Source of the DNA: an uncultured Mobiluncus sp.
GTDB taxonomy: Bacteria > Actinomycetota > Actinomycetes > Actinomycetales > Actinomycetaceae
Direction: 5' to 3'
Length of the DNA: 58,507 bases
Assembly: GCF_902488535.1 (NCBI RefSeq)
Contig: NZ_CABTWO010000014.1
Location: forward strand, 1 to 58,507
A model generated the notes under the pieces. It did no database searches. It had not been told where the DNA came from and saw nothing but the letters and a program-made list of their open reading frames with translations. Positions 1 through 8,476 of the stretch are shown piece by piece. The translations under genes were made by a program, and so were the position numbers. Positions within the stretch are counted from its first letter, which is position 1. Each line of letters opens with the position of its first letter.

Positions 1-6
1 ATGAAC

Positions 7-23
7 CGGGAATGTTATTCCCG
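7..23. repeat. short perfect inverted repeat at the left edge
   Basis: Arms CGGGAAT and ATTCCCG (7 bp, perfect) flank a 3-base loop. It lies just beyond the stop codon of rpsB. In most bacteria tsf follows rpsB, so this may be a hairpin in the rpsB-tsf intergenic RNA, but tsf is not inside the window. There is no T-tract, so I do not call a terminator. Nothing else is seen in the first 77 bases. Confidence 0.4.
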
Positions 24-77
24 AATATTCTTTGGGGAGAGCGTTGAATTGTTCTTTTCCCGCCCTCGTGCAGCCGA

Positions 78-965
78 TTACTCGGCCTTTTCGTCGGTTT
101 CGTCGCTCGCGGCGGCGGGTTCAGCAGGCGTTTCCTCGGCGGGCTTTTCCTCCGCAGAAGCGTCTTCGGCGGGCTGTTCCGCGGCGGGAGCTTTCGCGTC
201 GTCACCGGCCAGCAGTTCGCGTTCCCACTCAGCCATCGGTTCGGCGCTTTCCGGGTTCTCTCCCAGCTGCTTCTTGGAGCGAGCCACCAGACCCTCCGCG
301 CAAGCGTCCGCAATCACCTTGGTCAGCAAATCGACCGCGCGAATCGCGTCGTCGTTGCCGGGAATGCCGTAATCCACCTCGTCAGGGTCACAGTTCGTGT
401 CCAGAATGGCCACGACCGGAATCCCTAGCTTCTGGGCTTCCGCAATCGCCAGGTGTTCTTTCTTGGTGTCAACCACCCAGATGGCCGAAGGGATCTTTGC
501 CATGTCACGGATACCGCCCAAGGTCTTGGCCAGCTTGTCCTTTTCACGGCGCATCATCAACAGTTCCTTCTTCGTCAACCCCGAAGCGGAAGTGTCCTCA
601 AAGTCGTACTGTTCCAGTTCCTTCAAACGCTGCAAACGCTTGTGAACCGTAGAGAAGTTGGTCAGCATTCCGCCCAGCCAACGTTCGTTCACGAACGGCA
701 TCCCCACGCGGGTAGCCTGTTCCTGAATGGACTCCTGAGCCTGTTTCTTGGTGCCAACGAACAGCATCGTGCCGCCGTGTGCCACGGTTTCCTTAACGAA
801 TTCGTATGCAATATCGATGTCAGCGATGGTTTGCTGCAAATCGAGAATGTAAATGCCAGAACGGTCGGTCAAAATAAACCGCTTCATCTTGGGGTTCCAG
901 CGACGGGTCTGATGCCCGAAATGTACGCCGCTTTCCAAAAGCTGGCGCATGGTAACGACTGCCAT
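78..965 (-). CDS. rpsB: 30S ribosomal protein S2
   Basis: Structural protein of the small ribosomal subunit, needed for S1 recruitment and mRNA docking. Residues 1-240 follow the S2 family from the N-terminus (LLESGVHFGHQTRRWNP near residue 9, the FVGTKKQAQ stretch, then VVAILDTNCDPD). The remaining ~55 residues are an Ala/Glu/Pro tail absent from short S2 proteins such as that of E. coli. The ATG is preceded by GAAAGAAGGACGCC, a good Shine-Dalgarno at normal spacing. A long untranslated region lies upstream and holds a GC-rich hairpin near 1000-1022. S2 leaders are autoregulated in other bacteria, but I cannot show that here. Family assignment is certain. Confidence 0.97.
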   Translation of the reverse strand: MAVVTMRQLLESGVHFGHQTRRWNPKMKRFILTDRSGIYILDLQQTIADIDIAYEFVKETVAHGGTMLFVGTKKQAQESIQEQATRVGMPFVNERWLGGMLTNFSTVHKRLQRLKELEQYDFEDTSASGLTKKELLMMRREKDKLAKTLGGIRDMAKIPSAIWVVDTKKEHLAIAEAQKLGIPVVAILDTNCDPDEVDYGIPGNDDAIRAVDLLTKVIADACAEGLVARSKKQLGENPESAEPMAEWERELLAGDDAKAPAAEQPAEDASAEEKPAEETPAEPAAASDETDEKAE

Positions 966-1244
966 GTGGCGTCCTTCTTTCAGTTATGGGACACAGCTGC
1001 CCCGGCGCGCGGGCGCTCCGGGGACGTCTACGTCCAATTTCGGTTAATGCCTGGTGTCCACTCGCTTTCCCCACCCCGTAGGGACCTGGAGGATTGCGCT
1101 CATCACAGCTATGCTGGCGGAAAAACCGGCAGCGCCGCGATTGCGAACACGCGAAGTCAGCTGCATGGGCAGCTGCGAGGGTTAACTTTACCAAAACTTC
1201 CTATGAAAAAGCCAATTCGGCGCGACTTGGCGCGGTTTTGGGGT

Positions 1245-1280
1245 TTATCCACAAGCGGGGCGAAATCGGGGTTTTCCACA
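1245..1280 (+). promoter_or_regulatory. pair of DnaA-box-like 9-mers
   Basis: TTATCCACA (1245-1253) and TTTTCCACA (1272-1280) lie on the same strand, 27 bp apart start to start. Both fit the DnaA box TTWTNCACA. They sit in the 367-bp divergent region between rpsB and the M23 gene. Otherwise that region holds the rpsB leader, a GC-rich hairpin (about 1000-1022) and no gene I can support. Binding by DnaA is inference. Confidence 0.45.
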
Positions 1281-1332
1281 GGTAAACATTTTTTCTCTGG
1301 TGTGGACGCTATCTTCGCGACACACTGCAGTC

Positions 1333-1893
1333 ATGAGAAAAGTTTTCATCACCATCTGCTGTTGCCTGACCTTGAGTCTGACCGGTGGGTCCGCTTCGCC
1401 TGCCGCCGGCATCACCGCCGACTTACCCGCAGTTGCCAGTTCAGCGGCTCCAACAGCCTTTTCACCAGGGAAAACGTCGGGTCTGCGGGACTTTCTTTAC
1501 TGGCCTACGGGTCACCCTACGGCTGTTCCGCGCAAATTCGACCCGCCCGCCCAAAAATGGCTGGCGGGACACCGCGGTATCGACCTGCGGGTCAGCCCCG
1601 GTCAAACCGTTTTTGCCGCAACTGACGCGACGGTACTCTATGCCGGTGACCTGGCAGGTCGGCCCGTGGTTTCTCTAGAGGACGCCGCCGGCCGGCGCTA
1701 CACCTACGAGCCGGTGGAACCGTCAGTCGCGGTCGGAGATGACGTGACTCGCGGCGAAGCCATCGGGACGGCGTTAGGTGGACACTGTTCGGGGGGAGAC
1801 AGCCTGCATTTCGGGGTCAAGGACGGTCCGGACGGTTACGTAGATCCCCTACGTTTGCTGGGGGGTAGGATTCGTCTGTTCCCGGTACACTAA
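1333..1893 (+). CDS. secreted M23-like peptidase domain protein
   Basis: Probable cell-wall protein of the LytM/M23 type, exported by an N-terminal signal peptide (MRK, then hydrophobic residues 4-18, small residues before about 26). I chose the ATG that begins this signal peptide over a GTG 33 bases upstream, which would add a polar leader; neither has a strong ribosome site. The M23 core begins at H80-R-G-I-D84, giving two of the three zinc ligands. The last motif is S157-L158-H159, so the first His of the usual HxH is missing. Actinobacterial homologues divergent from rpsB often read CLH here. It may bind peptidoglycan or regulate another hydrolase rather than cut. At 186 residues it is short, essentially signal plus one domain. 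Confidence 0.8.
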   Translation: MRKVFITICCCLTLSLTGGSASPAAGITADLPAVASSAAPTAFSPGKTSGLRDFLYWPTGHPTAVPRKFDPPAQKWLAGHRGIDLRVSPGQTVFAATDATVLYAGDLAGRPVVSLEDAAGRRYTYEPVEPSVAVGDDVTRGEAIGTALGGHCSGGDSLHFGVKDGPDGYVDPLRLLGGRIRLFPVH

Positions 1894-1925
1894 GCGAGTC
1901 GCAGACACCGGGTGGATCCGAACGT

Positions 1926-2663
1926 TTACTTCTCAGTCGGGTCAGCGGAATACTGGGCAGGGGCTTTATAGATGCCGGTAATCAAGTTGTTACCGTCAAC
2001 GTACTCCACACGGTACTGGGATACGGTGTTCGAGGGGGCGTCGTAGTTAATGACCTCGCCCTTCTCGGAGAGGGCAATAATCGGAGGCTCCTCGTTGCGA
2101 GCCACGACCCAAAAAACCGACCGGTTCTGCTTGGACTTTCCGACGGAAACATTGAGGATTTCCGTGCGCGGCACTCCGGTTTCCACGTGGGAATACTGCT
2201 TGGTGAAATCCCTGGACCACTGGGCCATATCCTGGCACTTCGTGCAGGCGTCGGTGTAAACCTGATCAGCGAAATGGGTGTCTTTCGACGCAAAACTGTA
2301 GTACATCGCGTAGGTAAAGTACTTCACCACGGTGGCTGCGCCGTCCACGGAAAACTCATGGAAAAACTTCGGCTCATCGAACGGCGCCACTTTCATCAGC
2401 TGATCCTTGGGAATGGTCTGCAGGTCTGAGGGAGAAGGTTTACCTTTAGTTGACGCGGTATAGCGCGGAGCAGGCGCTCCGGAAATCGGGTCTTGAGTCG
2501 TGTCCGGAGCGGCAGGATCGACCAAGGGGATATCCGCGGTCATCATTTCACGGGCGGTCCTCTCGGAGCCAGAAGCACCAACCGTAGTACCGCATCCAGT
2601 CAAAACGGCAGCGGAGAAAAGCATCACCAGCGATGCTTGTAAAATCCGCAGTTTCCCGACCAT
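1926..2663 (-). CDS. DUF6318 family lipoprotein
   Basis: Predicted lipoprotein of about 245 residues. The N-terminus is Lys/Arg followed by a hydrophobic segment and the lipobox LTGC with Cys24, so it should be anchored on the outer face of the membrane. The C-terminal half (FFHEFSVDGAATVVKYFTYA, then a CTKC pair) matches the DUF6318 pattern found in actinobacterial lipoproteins. The ATG used here follows AGGAGGAGC at ideal spacing; an in-frame ATG seven codons upstream would put this ribosome site inside the gene. Function is unknown. It is a single gene between the converging M23 gene and the xerC operon end. Confidence 0.8.
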   Translation of the reverse strand: MVGKLRILQASLVMLFSAAVLTGCGTTVGASGSERTAREMMTADIPLVDPAAPDTTQDPISGAPAPRYTASTKGKPSPSDLQTIPKDQLMKVAPFDEPKFFHEFSVDGAATVVKYFTYAMYYSFASKDTHFADQVYTDACTKCQDMAQWSRDFTKQYSHVETGVPRTEILNVSVGKSKQNRSVFWVVARNEEPPIIALSEKGEVINYDAPSNTVSQYRVEYVDGNNLITGIYKAPAQYSADPTEK

Positions 2664-2858
2664 GACGCTCCTCCTGGGCACCATACCATACCCTATAGTA
2701 CAGAAATCATTGTATGTGTTTTTGAAGGGAATTCATAGATAGAATCCAGCTATTTCCCAGCTTTGTAAGTACATTCCCAGGAAACTATCCCCCCAGTTCA
2801 AGAGCTCGATTTTTCGGCTTTTTAGAAAGTTATTGGGGAATTTTTTAAATTTGGGACT

Positions 2859-3830
2859 TTAGGCCCGGGGGTGCGCCTGCAGATACACCGCGCGGAGCTT
2901 GTCCATCGACAGGTGCGTATAGCGCTGGGTCGTGGCTAGGCTGGCGTGACCCAGGATTTCCTGGACACTGCGTAAATCCGCGCCGCCGTCCAAGAGGTGG
3001 GTGGCGGCGGTGTGACGCAGCCCGTGCGGCCCCAAGTCCGGTACTCCCGCCTGCGCGGTCAGGCGATGCAGCATACCGCGGACAATCCGCGTATCCAACG
3101 CCCCGCCTTTTGCCCCCAAAAACACTCGGTTCAGCGCTGGTTTTTCCGGATTCACCAGGGCGGTTCGGCCCTTTTCCAGGTACTCTTGCACCGCTAGTTC
3201 CGCGGGAATGCCGTAGGGCACGACCCGCTGTTTGTCGCCTTTTCCCGTCACCCGGATAGTGCGCTGGCTTTTGTTGATGTTGGCTAGTTCCAGCCCGGTC
3301 AGTTCGCTGACCCGAATGCCGGTGGCATAAAGCAGCTCCAACGCGGCCCAGTCGCGCAGTTTCACCGGATCGGGGGCAGCGGAATCTTCCCGATAAGCGG
3401 CGGCTCGAGCCGTTTCCAAGAGGTGTGCCGCGTCCGCGGCGGACAGAACCGTGGGCAGGGCATTATCCGGCCGCGTTGCCCGCAGGTTTTGCCCAGCATC
3501 GCCTGGGACTATGCCGCGGACCTGCGCCCACGACGCAAAAGTGCGGAAGGAGGCGACTCGGCGAGCCAGCGTGGCGCGGCTCATCCCCGCGCGGCTCATC
3601 GACCCCAGCCACGCCCGAATCCGGGCAGGATTAGCCAAATCAGCACGCAGCCGCGGCACTCCGGAGCCATCATCGGAATCCGAATCAGCCAGGAAAGCCA
3701 TCAATTCTCGCAAATCCGTGAGATAGGCCCGCACTGTTTGCGGGGAAAGCCCCCGGTTTACGCTCAGCCATTGCCCAAAATCGGCGGTGATTTCCGAGGC
3801 TAAGTCTGCGGCTGGGTTATTTTCACTCAC
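2859..3830 (-). CDS. xerC: tyrosine site-specific recombinase XerC
   Basis: Resolves chromosome dimers at dif with a partner recombinase. The N-terminal SAM-like core-binding domain spans about 10-110 and the catalytic domain 125-315. All active-site residues are visible: R173 (ATGIRVSEL), K197 (TGKGDK), H269 and R272 (HGLRH), H295 (LGHAS) and nucleophile Y304. The start is a GTG with AAGGG just upstream, nine bases after the dprA stop, so translation is probably coupled. It is the last gene of the comM-dprA operon, the usual actinobacterial position. Length (323) is normal. XerD is not in the window, so XerC rather than XerD rests on context. Confidence 0.93.
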   Translation of the reverse strand: MSENNPAADLASEITADFGQWLSVNRGLSPQTVRAYLTDLRELMAFLADSDSDDGSGVPRLRADLANPARIRAWLGSMSRAGMSRATLARRVASFRTFASWAQVRGIVPGDAGQNLRATRPDNALPTVLSAADAAHLLETARAAAYREDSAAPDPVKLRDWAALELLYATGIRVSELTGLELANINKSQRTIRVTGKGDKQRVVPYGIPAELAVQEYLEKGRTALVNPEKPALNRVFLGAKGGALDTRIVRGMLHRLTAQAGVPDLGPHGLRHTAATHLLDGGADLRSVQEILGHASLATTQRYTHLSMDKLRAVYLQAHPRA

Positions 3831-3839
3831 CCCTTGATT

Positions 3840-5198
3840 CTATCTGGCCAGAGCTGCCACCCCCAGACGATACCGCCCGTTGCGGGTTTCAACCTTGCCG
3901 TCCAACTCCATCAGACCCAGCTCACTTTGCACCGTGCGCGTCCCCAAACCGGCGGCACGAGCCACCTGCTCCAAGGATTTCCACGCCGTTTTAGACAGGG
4001 AATCAATGACTTTCACACCGTCACTGCTCAATCCGGCAAAGAGCGAGGGTGCCGGGATTTGTCCGGCGGAGTTGCGTTGGGGCTCAGCTGCTGCCGCCCC
4101 GCCACCGTGCACGTTTTGTTCCACCGCGTTCAGCGGAAACATGAGTTCCATGATTTCCTCCGCGTTCGTCACCAGGGCAGCGCCCTCACGAATCAGCCGG
4201 TGGCATCCTATCGAGGCAGCGGAAGTGACCGGTCCGGGCACCGCGGCGACCTGACGTCCCTGCTCAGCGCCATGATTGGCGGTAGACATGGCCCCGGAAC
4301 GCTCGCCGGCTTCAACCACCACCACGACTTGGGACAGAGCCGAAATGATGCGGTTGCGGGTCAAAAACAGGTGTTTAGCGGGCCGCTGGGAGGGCGGGGC
4401 TTCGCTGACAATGGCCCCGGTTTGTTGAATCTGAGAAAACAGCCGCGCATTCATGGCCGGGTACAGCTCGCCCAGCCCGCCGGCTTGGACGCTGATGGTT
4501 TTCCCTCGCGAGGCCAGCGCCCCTTGGTGAGCGGCCGCGTCAATCCCATAGGCTCCGCCGCTGATGACCCAAATGCCACGCTCCCCCAGTTCATAAGCGA
4601 TTTCCTGCGCTATGTCCGTTCCGTAGTGGGTCGCGCAGCGAGCCCCCACCAGCGCCACCGCCCCCTCTGGTGCCAGTGCCTGCAGAGCTCGCGGATTGCC
4701 CCGCACCCACAGAGCCAACGGCGCCACCATTCCCAGGTCGTTCGCCATCACGGGCCAAGCCGCGTCGCCAGGCACCACCAACGTCCCACCATCTCGGCTC
4801 AGCAGCTGATATTCCATCTCTAAGTTGAGTTCCCGCAGTCGCATAGCCCACCCCTCAATTTGCGCCACCGACGCCGGCAGCCTCGCGGGTTGAAACACGG
4901 TGCGAATCATCATGTCATCGATTTCCGGCATTTTCGCCGCCAAAAATTTCACCCGCTCCAAGGCTTCCATCACCCCGAAATGTCCGATGACCTGGCCCAC
5001 GACGGGCTCCCCCGGCTGGGCAATAGCGGTCCAGATTGCCCGAGCCTGGCGTTCTTCCGAGCTCGGACCGGATGTGGCCGAATCCACCGATGACGGCGTG
5101 CCGTCTTTGGGCAGGTTCGACGGTTCCTCCGGCACGTCATCTGGCGTGTCCTTTTCAGTGTCTGTTGGCAGTTCCTCTGTAAGGCTCAACGTTTCCAT
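3840..5198 (-). CDS. dprA: DNA-processing protein DprA
   Basis: Cytoplasmic protein that loads RecA on incoming single-stranded DNA during transformation. An acidic low-complexity head (about 1-50) is followed by a helical region, then the Rossmann-like DprA core: VALVGARCATHYG, ISGGAYGIDAAAHQGAL and FLTRNRIISALS, ending near residue 370. A winged-helix-like C-terminal domain covers about 390-450. The ATG has GAAAGGA upstream. It starts ten bases after the comM stop. At 452 residues it is somewhat longer than typical, because of the acidic head. No competence pilus genes are in the window, so a transformation role is inferred from family only. Confidence 0.93.
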   Translation of the reverse strand: METLSLTEELPTDTEKDTPDDVPEEPSNLPKDGTPSSVDSATSGPSSEERQARAIWTAIAQPGEPVVGQVIGHFGVMEALERVKFLAAKMPEIDDMMIRTVFQPARLPASVAQIEGWAMRLRELNLEMEYQLLSRDGGTLVVPGDAAWPVMANDLGMVAPLALWVRGNPRALQALAPEGAVALVGARCATHYGTDIAQEIAYELGERGIWVISGGAYGIDAAAHQGALASRGKTISVQAGGLGELYPAMNARLFSQIQQTGAIVSEAPPSQRPAKHLFLTRNRIISALSQVVVVVEAGERSGAMSTANHGAEQGRQVAAVPGPVTSAASIGCHRLIREGAALVTNAEEIMELMFPLNAVEQNVHGGGAAAAEPQRNSAGQIPAPSLFAGLSSDGVKVIDSLSKTAWKSLEQVARAAGLGTRTVQSELGLMELDGKVETRNGRYRLGVAALAR

Positions 5199-5208
5199 GG
5201 GTTTCCTT

Positions 5209-6777
5209 TCATACGTGCAGACTGAATCCTTCGTTTTGACGCCGCAGCGTCATCGCGGTTCCCAGCTCCGCCAGCCCCGGAACAGTTTTTCCGCTCAAAT
5301 CGGCAACGGTCCAGGCCAAGCGCAAGACGCGTTGAGCTCCCCGCATGGACAGGCGACCCTGTTCCACCACGGTGTCAACCCGTCCTATCAGCTCAGGAGT
5401 GAAACCGCCTTCGGGCTGACGTAAGAACGGTCCGGGAATTTCCCGATTCAAATCCCATCCCCGGTCTTTCCACCGCTCCCGCTGCACGTCACGAGCGCGT
5501 TGCACTCGCGCCGCGACCACCGCGGTGGTGTCAGCTGGTTTCGCTCCCGCTAGCGAGCCGCGGCCGGGAGATTCCACCTGAATTTGGATGTCCATCCGGT
5601 CCAACAGCGGCCCGCTCAACCGTTCCAGGTATCGTTTGCGGGAGTAGGGCGTGCAGGTACAGGTGGCCCGCCGACTGCCGGCATTGCCGCAAGGGCAGGG
5701 ATTGGCTGCCATAATCAGCTGGAACCGTGCCGGATATTGGGCTGCTCCCGCCGCTCGATGCAGGGTGATTTCCCCGTTTTCCAACGGTTCCCGAAGGGAA
5801 TCCAAAACCCGCGCCCCGAACTCGGGAGCCTCGTCCAGGAACAATACTCCGCGGTGAGCCAAGGAGGCGGCGCCCGGACGCGGCACTCCTGAGCCACCTC
5901 CCACCATCGCCGCCAGCGTTGCTGAATGATGCGGTGCTTGGAAGGGAGGTTGGCGGATTAGTCCGTCCTGTGGCGCTAACGTTCCGGCTAGGGAATGCAG
6001 GGCTGTGACCTCTACGGATTGTTCCACGTCCAGGGGTGGGAGGATTCCGGGCAGCCGCGAGGCCAGCATGGTTTTTCCCGAGCCGGGAGTGCCTATCATC
6101 AGCAGGTGGTGGCCTCCCGCGGCCGCCACTTCCATTGCTTGACAGGCGGCGGCTTGCCCGCGAATATCGGAAAAATCCCCACCCGTGCCAAGGGCGGGTG
6201 ACGGGGTATTCTCCCCGTCCTCTGCCCCCGCCGGGTCTTCCGGCGGGGGCAGAGGCATCATCAAGTCTCCCCCCAATAACTCGATGACTTGCCCCAGGTG
6301 ATGCACCCCCTCCACATCCACGCCAGGCACTAGGGAAGCCTCCGCAAGGTTCGCTTGTGGAACCAAAATCTTAGTTTTTCCGGTTTTCATGGCTCCGATG
6401 ACACTGGGCAAAATGCCCCTGATTCCAATGACCCTACCGTCCAGCCCCAGCTCTCCCAGCATGATGCACTGCCCGGCTCGACTGCGAGAAATGACCCCCA
6501 TCGCGGCCAAAACACTGACGGCCATCGCCAGGTCGTAGCCGGAGCCGGTTTTCGGTAGTGACGCCGGGGACAGATTCAACACAATCCGCGTTCCCGGCCA
6601 TTCATACAGGCAACTGGTCACCGCAGCGCGAACTCGGTCTTTGGCTTCCCGCACCGCCGTATCCGGCAGCCCGACCAAGCTGTAGGCGGTCATTCCGTCG
6701 GAAATATGGGCTTCGACCCGCACCGGGCGCGCCTCCATCCCCACCAAACAAATCGACCAAGCAAATCCCGAGCTCAT
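5209..6777 (-). CDS. comM: YifB/ComM family Mg-chelatase-like AAA+ ATPase
   Basis: ComM-type helicase that promotes branch migration during transformation in studied species. The N-terminal Lon-protease-like domain covers about 1-170. The AAA+ domain has Walker A GTPGSGKT (229-236) and Walker B VLFLDEAPEF (311-320), then MAANPCPCG, a ComM hallmark, and a C-terminal Mg-chelatase-type domain. A longer reading is open for 38 codons upstream, but the ATG chosen overlaps the yraN stop as ATGA, has AGGGG upstream and begins at the family N-terminus (MSSGFAWS). The linker at about 178-200 is acidic and proline-rich. Confidence 0.93.
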   Translation of the reverse strand: MSSGFAWSICLVGMEARPVRVEAHISDGMTAYSLVGLPDTAVREAKDRVRAAVTSCLYEWPGTRIVLNLSPASLPKTGSGYDLAMAVSVLAAMGVISRSRAGQCIMLGELGLDGRVIGIRGILPSVIGAMKTGKTKILVPQANLAEASLVPGVDVEGVHHLGQVIELLGGDLMMPLPPPEDPAGAEDGENTPSPALGTGGDFSDIRGQAAACQAMEVAAAGGHHLLMIGTPGSGKTMLASRLPGILPPLDVEQSVEVTALHSLAGTLAPQDGLIRQPPFQAPHHSATLAAMVGGGSGVPRPGAASLAHRGVLFLDEAPEFGARVLDSLREPLENGEITLHRAAGAAQYPARFQLIMAANPCPCGNAGSRRATCTCTPYSRKRYLERLSGPLLDRMDIQIQVESPGRGSLAGAKPADTTAVVAARVQRARDVQRERWKDRGWDLNREIPGPFLRQPEGGFTPELIGRVDTVVEQGRLSMRGAQRVLRLAWTVADLSGKTVPGLAELGTAMTLRRQNEGFSLHV

Positions 6778-7262
6778 TTCAACCCCTGCAGATGTTTCAC
6801 CACGGGTTCGCCGTGCCCGTCCCAATCCACGCTGCATAAGTCCAGGCTGATCGCCCGGTGTGCGGGGACAATGTCTCGCTGCGCCAGCCAAGACCCCATG
6901 ACCCGGCGCATCCGGGCCAGCTTCTTCATGGTGATGGCCTCAATAGGCATCCCGTGCCGGTGATTGGAACGAGTCTTAACCTCCACGAACCCGAGGACTC
7001 CCTCGGGGCTGAGGGCGACTATGTCGACTTCCCCGGCTCGACATCGCCAATTCCGGTCCACAATCACGTATCCCGCAGCTTTCAGAGACTCAGCCGCGAC
7101 TTCCTCTCCAGCCATGCCCAGCTGTCGATTGTGCAGGTTTCGCGGCTTAGAGGCATCAGGCCCCGCGGCCCGAAGCGCGGTGCTACCGGCTTTACAACGG
7201 CGACAGGCATCCGTTCCGGCACTGGCTTTATGACTGGTTTCAACGGTATTCGCGTAGCTCAT
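6774..7262 (-). CDS. YraN family (UPF0102) endonuclease-fold protein
   Basis: Small protein with the restriction-endonuclease-like fold of UPF0102. The family core starts near residue 45 (NRQLGMAGEEVAAESLKAAG) and contains the GEVDIV and FVEVKTR motifs carrying the acidic and lysine residues of the nuclease-like site. The first ~44 residues are an unconserved extension with a CxxC (CRRC). The ribosome site before the ATG is weak, so a later start is possible. Its stop overlaps the comM start. The cellular role of the family is not established; linkage to comM and dprA is conserved in actinobacteria. Confidence 0.88.
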   Translation of the reverse strand: MSYANTVETSHKASAGTDACRRCKAGSTALRAAGPDASKPRNLHNRQLGMAGEEVAAESLKAAGYVIVDRNWRCRAGEVDIVALSPEGVLGFVEVKTRSNHRHGMPIEAITMKKLARMRRVMGSWLAQRDIVPAHRAISLDLCSVDWDGHGEPVVKHLQGLK

Positions 7263-7314
7263 GGACTCAGCTTCGCCCGCTCGACCCCACCGACCAAGCC
7301 CGAAAATCTTTACC

Positions 7315-7337
7315 TGTGGAAAACCGACTTATCCACA
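7315..7337. promoter_or_regulatory. inverted pair of DnaA-box-like 9-mers
   Basis: TTTTCCACA on the minus strand (7315-7323) and TTATCCACA on the plus strand (7329-7337) are five bases apart and form a partial inverted repeat (TGTGGA / TCCACA). They lie between the DUF2469 gene and yraN, where a promoter for the yraN-comM-dprA-xerC part of the block could sit. The same two 9-mers occur near 1250. DnaA binding is inference. Confidence 0.45.
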
Positions 7338-7423
7338 ACCCCAAAAACAGCGAAAATCCGCCAATCTACCCAAGTTAATGAATTGTGGCTAGCGAAACTG
7401 GGGCTAAACCAGCCGCCCACGTC

Positions 7424-7732
7424 CTAGGGAATCTCAATTTCTGGCTTCGCCAGTTCCTCCACATTGACGTCTTTAAAGGTCAGGACCCGCACGTTTTGCA
7501 CGAAACGCGAGGAGCGGTAGACATCCCAAACCCAGGCATCCTCCAAAGTAATCTCGAAGAACACGTCCCCACCGGCATTATTGTGCGTGGTGACATCAAC
7601 CTTGTTCGCCAGATAAAAGCGCCGGTCGGTTTCCACGACATAGCTAAACAGGGAAATCACATCGCGATATTCTCGGTATAAATCCAGCTCCAGCCCATTT
7701 TCATAGGACTCAATATCGTCGTTGTTGACCAT
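7424..7732 (-). CDS. DUF2469 family protein
   Basis: Short acidic cytoplasmic protein of about 102 residues, found almost only in actinobacteria between rnhB and yraN. The family pattern is clear: YENGLELDLYREYRDV, then LFSYVVETDRRFYLAN. The ATG used is preceded by GAAAGG at seven bases; upstream in-frame codons overlap the rnhB end and are not family-like. It follows rnhB by 26 bases in the same operon. Function unknown. Confidence 0.9.
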   Translation of the reverse strand: MVNNDDIESYENGLELDLYREYRDVISLFSYVVETDRRFYLANKVDVTTHNNAGGDVFFEITLEDAWVWDVYRSSRFVQNVRVLTFKDVNVEELAKPEIEIP

Positions 7733-7758
7733 CACGCAACCTTTCGTACCCCTATACC

Positions 7759-8466
7759 CTACCGGAGCTTCCAAGTTTTGCGGTGCCAAACACTCGCACC
7801 CAATTCAGCCAGCGCCGCTCGATGGGCGGCAGTTCCGTAGCCCACATTTTTCGCCCAACCGTATCCGGGGTCGCACAAGCTCCGCATGAACGCATCCCGG
7901 TACACTTTCGCCAGTACGGACGCACCGGCAATTACGGCGGATTTCCCATCCCCCTTCACCAGAGTTTCCACGCTGACTTCCGGGGAACTCACCAGGTTTC
8001 CCGCACCGGCAAACAGGTCGGGCTGCGCCGGTGGGGCGAGATAGTCGAAGTTCCCGTCCAGCCCCAGCGTTTGCGGCAGATGCCCGCGGGCGTCCAACTC
8101 GTTTAGAGCGCGCCAACCCGCCAAACGCAACGCGGGCATAATCCCCAGTTCGTCGATTTCGGTATTCGAAGCCTGACCAATGGCAAAGTCCCTGACCCAG
8201 GCTCTGATGGGTTCTTGCAACGCCAAGCGGCGGCGTTCCGTAAGCTGCTTGGAATCGTTCAATCCGGCAGGAAATCCCTGGGGAAAATCCGGGTTTTCCA
8301 GGCTGAGCTGGTCTATCACCGTCACACCCACGCAAACCGGACCCGCCAAGGCGCCGCGCCCGACCTCGTCCATCCCCCCAATCAGGGGGAGGCGTCCCGC
8401 TGGCCCGCTATCACCGCGCTTCGCCAAAGCAGACAAAGCCGCGGTCTCCCAAGATAAATCAACCAC
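7759..8466 (-). CDS. rnhB: ribonuclease HII
   Basis: Cleaves the RNA strand of RNA-DNA hybrids and removes single ribonucleotides from DNA. The family signature GMDEVGRGALAGPV supplies the first catalytic Asp and Glu, and GDGKSAVIAGASVLAKVYRD carries the following conserved block. The start is GTG, with GAGGTG upstream and ten bases after the lepB stop. Length of 235 is typical. Operon position between lepB and DUF2469 is the usual actinobacterial order. Confidence 0.95.
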   Translation of the reverse strand: MVDLSWETAALSALAKRGDSGPAGRLPLIGGMDEVGRGALAGPVCVGVTVIDQLSLENPDFPQGFPAGLNDSKQLTERRRLALQEPIRAWVRDFAIGQASNTEIDELGIMPALRLAGWRALNELDARGHLPQTLGLDGNFDYLAPPAQPDLFAGAGNLVSSPEVSVETLVKGDGKSAVIAGASVLAKVYRDAFMRSLCDPGYGWAKNVGYGTAAHRAALAELGASVWHRKTWKLR

Positions 8467-8476
8467 TCAGCGCACC

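Noticed and set aside
453..1625. 390-codon plus-strand ORF antisense to rpsB and running into the M23 gene
   Set aside because: Shadow of rpsB and the M23 gene; the product has no family features.
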